Below are positions 60,203-64,000 of a stretch of 64,000 bases of DNA, piece after piece (the first letter of the stretch is position 1; every line of letters begins with the position of its first letter). This stretch comes from Chryseobacterium gleum (GTDB taxonomy: Bacteria > Bacteroidota > Bacteroidia > Flavobacteriales > Flavobacteriaceae), in the NCBI GenBank assembly GCA_945881885.1, contig CAMCVI010000009.1, positions 1-64,000 on the forward strand, given 5' to 3'. The position numbers and the translations under genes were made by a program. Under the pieces are notes generated by a model. The model had not been told where the DNA came from. It saw only the letters and a program-made list of their open reading frames with translations, and did not search any database.

Positions 60203-61077
60203 TGAAACGATTTTTTAAACTATCAGTCGTATTTATTTTTATATTTTTTATAGCTTCATTGCTGTTAGATTTTATTTTTACTACAATAATTTCTCAATCA
60301 TCTGAACGAAATAAAGTTGAATATGTAATCCATTCCTTTGGGAAGAAATACGATGTCATTATTATGGGAACTTCTCGAGCCAATAACCATTTTGTTACAA
60401 ATTTGTTCGAAAAAAAAGGTTTAAAATCGTTTAATTATGGTATTAGCGGTTCGCATTTATTCGAAACGTCTTTGTTATTAAAAGTAATGATTGCCAATAA
60501 ATTTCAAATTAAGAATCTAATTTTGGAAGCTGATTTAAGTATTTGTAATGAAAAAAGAGACGAAGGAACAACTGCACGTTTTATGCCTTATATTCACACA
60601 AATACTATTATCAAAGAACATTATAAAAACCAATCAGATTTTAAACAACTCTATTATTTACCGTTTTATAGATATATAAAATTTGATGCAAAAATTGGTT
60701 TTAGAGAAGTTTATGAAGTTCTTTCCAAAAAACCGACTAACACGCTACAAAATAAAGGCTATTATCCTTTAATTTCAGACAAAAAAGGAAGCATGAAAAA
60801 TGATATTTCTACCTTAAAAGTGATCCGAAATAAATATTACGAAGAAATAAAAAAAATCTGTAAACAAAACAATATCAATTTAATTGTTGTGATGACACCA
60901 ATGTGTCAAAACACTAAAGGATTAGATTATTTTGATAAAGTAAAAAAACAATATCCAGAAATCAATAATTTTGAAAATATCGTAACAAATGATCGTTATT
61001 TTGCATCTTGCGGTCATTTGAATAACGAAGGTGCATTTATCTATACAAATCATATTATAAATACATTTTTCAAATAG
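60202..61077 (+). CDS. Membrane-anchored SGNH-like protein, MBOAT partner
   Basis: 291 residues with one N-terminal membrane helix (~5-29). After KKYDVIIMGTSRANNHF comes the block-I-like GTSR (56-59) of SGNH/GDSL-type proteins, with the catalytic Ser in this position. The C-terminal block reads FASCGHLNNEGA (S269-x-x-H272), where DxxH is usual. The pairing resembles MBOAT plus periplasmic SGNH (AlgI with AlgJ/AlgX, or DltB with DltD). It overlaps the MBOAT gene by one base. Substrate unknown. Confidence 0.72.
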   Translation: MKRFFKLSVVFIFIFFIASLLLDFIFTTIISQSSERNKVEYVIHSFGKKYDVIIMGTSRANNHFVTNLFEKKGLKSFNYGISGSHLFETSLLLKVMIANKFQIKNLILEADLSICNEKRDEGTTARFMPYIHTNTIIKEHYKNQSDFKQLYYLPFYRYIKFDAKIGFREVYEVLSKKPTNTLQNKGYYPLISDKKGSMKNDISTLKVIRNKYYEEIKKICKQNNINLIVVMTPMCQNTKGLDYFDKVKKQYPEINNFENIVTNDRYFASCGHLNNEGAFIYTNHIINTFFK

Positions 61078-61293
61078 CTATTTATCTTACTTTTTTTGTA
61101 ATTTTATGACTTGATTTTTCATTTAATACCCTAAAATTTCACTTATTTTTTCAATTTTTGTATTTTTTATTCTAAATTTTATGTTTTGTCTAAACACCTA
61201 TTAATCAGTATAATTATCTCTCAATTTTAATCGTTTTTTCGTCTTAAAAAAATGTTAATTGCTTGATATTCAGAAAAATAATAAAAATAGTTG

Positions 61294-61301
61294 TATCTTT
61301 G
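61294..61301 (+). promoter_or_regulatory. -7 box upstream of the transglycosylase-like gene
   Basis: TATCTTTG followed by C, 92 bases before the ATG at 61393, giving an unusually long leader for this window. Confidence 0.55.
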
Positions 61302-61316
61302 CAAAGTTAATTCAAT

Positions 61317-61386
61317 AGGAGTGGTCTGATTTATGTCAATCAAACACAATGTAAAAAATTCATTTTTTTACCCTTTTGAGAAATAA
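61317..61386 (+). CDS. Possible 17-aa leader peptide with Shine-Dalgarno-like site
   Basis: AGGAG (61317-61321), 11 bases, then ATG at 61333 reading MSIKHNVKNSFFYPFEK and stop TAA (61384-61386), six bases before the transglycosylase-like ATG. Purine-rich Shine-Dalgarno sites are rare in this organism. The ORF is short and could be chance; no homologue known. Below the ORF-track length. Confidence 0.3.
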
Positions 61387-61392
61387 ATTTAC

Positions 61393-62031
61393 ATGAGAAA
61401 AGACATTTTTTATTTTGGAGTTGCCATTGCATTTATTGCTATAATTAGTTCTGGTTTTAGTGCATTTAAAGAGGAATCAGTAACAGGATTTCATATCGAT
61501 GATTCCGAAGTTTACGAGTATCGAGTACCTTCAAAAGACGAATCGGTAAAGTTGAATTTTTCTATACCTTATACAGGAAATACTTTTATCGGTTTCACAC
61601 AAGCCCTAGGTGTCAAAGAATCAGCGGGTATTTACACTTTGGTTAATCCTTACGGTTACATGGGAAAATACCAATTCGGAAGAAGCACATTAAGACACAT
61701 TGGTGTTTACAACTTCAATAACTTCCTTAATAACCCTAATTTACAAGAAGATGCTTTTTATGCCTTATTGTGTATAAATAAATGGGAATTAAGAAAAGAA
61801 ATTAAAAATTATTCAGGTAGAATAATTAACGGAATCAAAATTTCAGAATCGGGATTATTAGCTGCAGCGCATTTAGCAGGTGCGAGCTCAGTAAAAGCAT
61901 ATCTTCGAAGTAATGGAAAAAATGGTTTTAAAGATGGTTTTGGAACTTCTTTAAGATCATACATTAAAAGATTTAACGGCTATGATACTTCTAACGTAAT
62001 ATCAAATAGATTCGCAAAAGTAACAGATTAA
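61393..62031 (+). CDS. Exported lysozyme/transglycosylase-like protein
   Basis: 212 residues with an N-terminal membrane/signal segment (YFGVAIAFIAIISSGFSAF). The central stretch ALGVKESAGIYTLVNPYGYMGKYQFGRSTLRHIG resembles the catalytic region of lytic-transglycosylase-type muramidases, with Glu in VKESAG as possible catalytic residue. AAAHLAGASSVKAYLRSNGKNGFKDGFGTSLRSYIKRF follows. Peptidoglycan cleavage is inferred. Its stop overlaps the convergent methyltransferase gene by 4 bases. Confidence 0.75.
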   Translation: MRKDIFYFGVAIAFIAIISSGFSAFKEESVTGFHIDDSEVYEYRVPSKDESVKLNFSIPYTGNTFIGFTQALGVKESAGIYTLVNPYGYMGKYQFGRSTLRHIGVYNFNNFLNNPNLQEDAFYALLCINKWELRKEIKNYSGRIINGIKISESGLLAAAHLAGASSVKAYLRSNGKNGFKDGFGTSLRSYIKRFNGYDTSNVISNRFAKVTD

Positions 62032-62765
62032 TTTTTTTGAATAATAAAAATACAAGGTCGATTATGTAAATCGACCTTTTCTTTTTTCCAGTCGTTTACG
62101 GTTTTTGTTTTTATAAATTCTGTTGGCAAAGTTATATCGCATGCTATACACAAATTAGTTTGTGGGTGAAGTGTGGTTAAAATATCTTCTAAAAATTTAT
62201 TATTTCTGTAAGGCGTTTCCATAAAAAGTTGTGCCTGATTTTTTTCTTGAGACCATTTTTCTAAATTTCTCAAAGCACTTTTCTTTTCGTTTTTGTCAAT
62301 AGGTAAGTAGCCCGTAAAAGCAAAACTTTGACCGTTCATGCCGCTAGCCATTAATGCCATAAGAATAGAACTTGGTCCAACAAGTGGTATTACCTGAATG
62401 CCTTTTTCATGAGCTAATTTTACTATTACAGCTCCAGGATCTGCAACTCCCGGACATCCTGCTTCGCTCATTACGCCCATATTTATGCCGTTTAAAAGCG
62501 GTTGAATCATTTCATAATGCTCGGCAAATTCCGTATGTTTATTTAATGACCACAATTGCAAATTAGGTTGTGGTTTTTCGGGACAAATCGCCTTGATGCA
62601 TTTTCTAGCAGTTTTTTCATTCTCAACAATATAATGATCTAAAAGTTCAATACACCTTTTAATAGTTTGTGGCAACACATCGTTTGGATCAACTGATACT
62701 TCACCAGGATTTGATAAAGTACAAGGTATTAAATATAATTTACCAAATGTTGAGTTTGTATTCAT
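62028..62765 (-). CDS. SAM-dependent methyltransferase, tetrapyrrole-methylase fold (RsmI-like)
   Basis: Tetrapyrrole methylase (TP_methylase) fold. FGKLYLIPCTLSNPGEV begins the domain. The SAM-contact loop MGVMSEAGCPGVADPGAVIVKLAHEKGIQVIPLVGPSSILMALMASGMNGQSFAFTGYLP is the clearest part. RsmI proteins methylate C1402 of 16S rRNA and read SDAGxPxxSDPG at this place; here it is SEAGCPGVADPG, so it is a divergent paralogue. 245 residues. It precedes the LMW phosphatase in the dnaA block. Confidence 0.85.
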   Translation of the reverse strand: MNTNSTFGKLYLIPCTLSNPGEVSVDPNDVLPQTIKRCIELLDHYIVENEKTARKCIKAICPEKPQPNLQLWSLNKHTEFAEHYEMIQPLLNGINMGVMSEAGCPGVADPGAVIVKLAHEKGIQVIPLVGPSSILMALMASGMNGQSFAFTGYLPIDKNEKKSALRNLEKWSQEKNQAQLFMETPYRNNKFLEDILTTLHPQTNLCIACDITLPTEFIKTKTVNDWKKEKVDLHNRPCIFIIQKN

Positions 62766-62793
62766 CTTTTATTTTTTAGTAAAGAAAATGAGT

Positions 62794-63264
62794 CTATTTT
62801 ATACTAATGTAATTTAATTTTTCAGCAATTTTTACACATACTTCATCTAACAAATGAAACACCTGTTCAAAATCTTCTATTTCTCCGTAATACGGGTCTG
62901 GAACTTCAAACTCATTGGTTGCATGTAATTCATATAAAATTACTTTAACTTTTTGTTTTGATTGTTCATCTGGTGCTAAAGCTATTACGTTGTTGTAATT
63001 AGAAGTATCCATTACATAAATATGGTCAAAAGTTTCAAAATCAGATTTAGTAATTTGTCTACACTTTTGTTGACTAATATCGATGCCGAATTTTTTGGCA
63101 ATTAAAATAGAACGCTTGTCTGGTGGTGCTCCAACATGGTAATTTGCAGTTCCAGCACTATCTATTAAATATTCTTGTTTTGGGAGTTTTGATTGTAAAA
63201 TGCCTTCTGCTAATGGTGAACGACATATATTGCCTAAGCAAACCATTAAAACCTTGGTAGGCAT
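62794..63264 (-). CDS. Low-molecular-weight protein-tyrosine phosphatase
   Basis: The P-loop VCLGNICRSPLAEG (nucleophile C9, R15) and the general-acid Asp in VPDPYYGEIEDF define this family. Length 156 is normal. In some bacteria such enzymes counter polysaccharide tyrosine kinases; here the context is dnaA (1 base upstream) and a methyltransferase gene, which is conserved in Flavobacterium. Cytoplasmic. Confidence 0.93.
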   Translation of the reverse strand: MPTKVLMVCLGNICRSPLAEGILQSKLPKQEYLIDSAGTANYHVGAPPDKRSILIAKKFGIDISQQKCRQITKSDFETFDHIYVMDTSNYNNVIALAPDEQSKQKVKVILYELHATNEFEVPDPYYGEIEDFEQVFHLLDEVCVKIAEKLNYISIK

Positions 63265-63265
63265 T

Positions 63266-64000
63266 TTAAATACTTAGCTTTTTGTTAATGTCTTCCACAA
63301 ACTTTTTAAATTGTTTGTCGGTAGCTACTAAATTGTCCACTGTTTTTACCGCGTGCAATACGGTTGCATGATCTCTATCTCCAATTTGCGAACCAATATT
63401 TGCCAATGAAGCTTTAGTGAACTTTTTAGAAAAATACATGGCTAACTGACGTGCCTGAACAATGTGACGTTTTCTGGTTTTAGATTTTAAAGTTTCTGTA
63501 TCTAATTGAAAATAATCTGAAACCACTTTTTGAATGTAGTCAATAGAAATTTCACGTTTGATATTTTTCACAAACTTCTCTACAACTTGTTTGGCTAGTT
63601 CTAGGTTAATTTCACGTTTGTTGAATGAAGATTGCGCAATTAATGAAATAATAGCACCCTCTAATTCTCTAACGTTTGATTTTATATGTTTGGCTACGTA
63701 TTCTAAAATTTCATCAGGCATTTCAACGCCATCTCTGTATAAAATGTTTCTTAAGATAGAAATTCTTGTTTCGTAATCAGGTTGATGCAATTCTGCAGAC
63801 AATCCCCATTTGAATCTAGACAGTAAGCGTTGCTCGATGTCTTGCATGTCTACTGGCGCTTTGTCTGAAGTTAAAATAACTTGTTTTCCGTTTTGGTGTA
63901 AATAATTAAAAATGTGGAAAAATACATCTTGTGTTCCTGCTTTTCCTGATAAAAATTGAACATCATCAATAATTAAAACATCAATAAGTTGGTAGAAGTG
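63266..64000 (-). CDS. dnaA: Chromosomal replication initiator DnaA (3' part; N-terminus outside window)
   Basis: The minus frame stays open to the window edge: HFYQLIDVLIIDDVQFLSGK (Walker B DD) ... VILTSDKAP... RLLSRFKWGLSAELHQPDYETR (sensor region with the Arg finger) and the C-terminal DNA-binding signature GSQIGDRDHATVLHAVKTV. The ORF track shows only an internal ATG piece (to 63847); the real gene continues past 64000. About 245 of the usual ~475 residues are here. It gives direction: the 5' end, and probably oriC, lie beyond the right edge. Confidence 0.96.
   Translation of the reverse strand, partial: HFYQLIDVLIIDDVQFLSGKAGTQDVFFHIFNYLHQNGKQVILTSDKAPVDMQDIEQRLLSRFKWGLSAELHQPDYETRISILRNILYRDGVEMPDEILEYVAKHIKSNVRELEGAIISLIAQSSFNKREINLELAKQVVEKFVKNIKREISIDYIQKVVSDYFQLDTETLKSKTRKRHIVQARQLAMYFSKKFTKASLANIGSQIGDRDHATVLHAVKTVDNLVATDKQFKKFVEDINKKLSI

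Larger units (their letters stand above)
61078..61392 (+). other. 315-bp gap: AT-rich, with promoter and small leader ORF
   Basis: The first ~210 bases are AT-rich sequence with no gene I can support. The rest holds a -7 box (61294-61301), a Shine-Dalgarno-like AGGAG and a 17-codon ORF (61333-61386), described separately. No tRNA, terminator or repeat is seen in it. Confidence 0.5.

Noticed and set aside
63847-64000. Internal ATG at 63847 as the dnaA start
   Set aside because: The frame stays open upstream with clear DnaA sequence (IIDDVQFL), so the ORF-track start is only an internal methionine.

Overview
The window is AT-rich chromosomal DNA from a member of the Flavobacteriaceae (Bacteroidota), most likely Flavobacterium or a close relative. 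Three things point there. It carries the gliding and type IX secretion genes gldJ, porU and porV. Many genes are preceded by the Bacteroidota -7 box TAnnTTTG, often with TTG or TTTG 19-20 bases upstream. Shine-Dalgarno sequences are almost absent. Nearly every gene is core housekeeping. I see no phage, insertion sequence, CRISPR array or defence island.

Layout. 0-9 kb: start of a secreted protein (minus, cut by the window edge), a 7-TM AraC-type regulator, tRNA-Val, folC divergent from exbB-exbD, then pyrD, rdgB, a DEAD-box helicase with an RGG tail, and a small exported protein. 9-19 kb: a TrmH-type methyltransferase, purB, guaB, an HMG-CoA lyase, an alpha-oxoamine synthase and fused secDF. 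18.6-24.3 kb: a minus-strand block parA-parB-DUF5683-dapB-[four-helix-bundle insertion]-lepB-wbqC. 24.5-33 kb: idi-queD-manA, an 89-aa conserved protein, tRNA-Thr, a PUR-family protein, an ABC exporter, a leucine-type dehydrogenase, then nusB-DUF1573-yajC. 32-39.7 kb: pepT, a stand-alone tonB, a second Glu/Leu-type dehydrogenase, anmK, an acyl-CoA dehydrogenase and murF. 39.7-51.4 kb: gldJ, then porU-porV-cdd-pdhA-pdhC-SDR-sprT. 51.5-57 kb: a lysine-rich repeat protein, two arginine-deiminase-fold enzymes, marC, a CoA-binding protein, a sodium:solute symporter and recR. 57-64 kb: a UDP-glucose dehydrogenase-MBOAT-SGNH cassette, a transglycosylase-like exported protein, then a minus-strand tetrapyrrole-methylase-type methyltransferase, a LMW phosphatase and the 3' part of dnaA.

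How the genes work together. ExbB, ExbD and TonB energise outer-membrane transport. LepB, SecDF and YajC serve general export. GldJ, PorU and PorV belong to the gliding/type IX secretion machinery that sits on top of it. FolC, PyrD, PurB, GuaB, Cdd and RdgB cover folate and nucleotide metabolism. DapB, MurF and AnmK cover cell-wall precursor supply and recycling. HMG-CoA lyase, the acyl-CoA dehydrogenase and the two amino-acid dehydrogenases are consistent with amino-acid (leucine) catabolism. The UDP-glucose dehydrogenase/MBOAT/SGNH trio suggests an O-acylated uronic-acid surface polymer.

I did not find an obviously new multi-gene system. The best leads are the repeat-flanked four-helix-bundle element inserted between dapB and lepB, the UGDH-MBOAT-SGNH cassette whose SGNH-like member has SCGH where DxxH is expected, and promoter/terminator architectures at nusB, recR and the 61.3 kb leader. 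All coordinates and residue counts were worked out by eye from the sequence and the ORF track. No database search was run.
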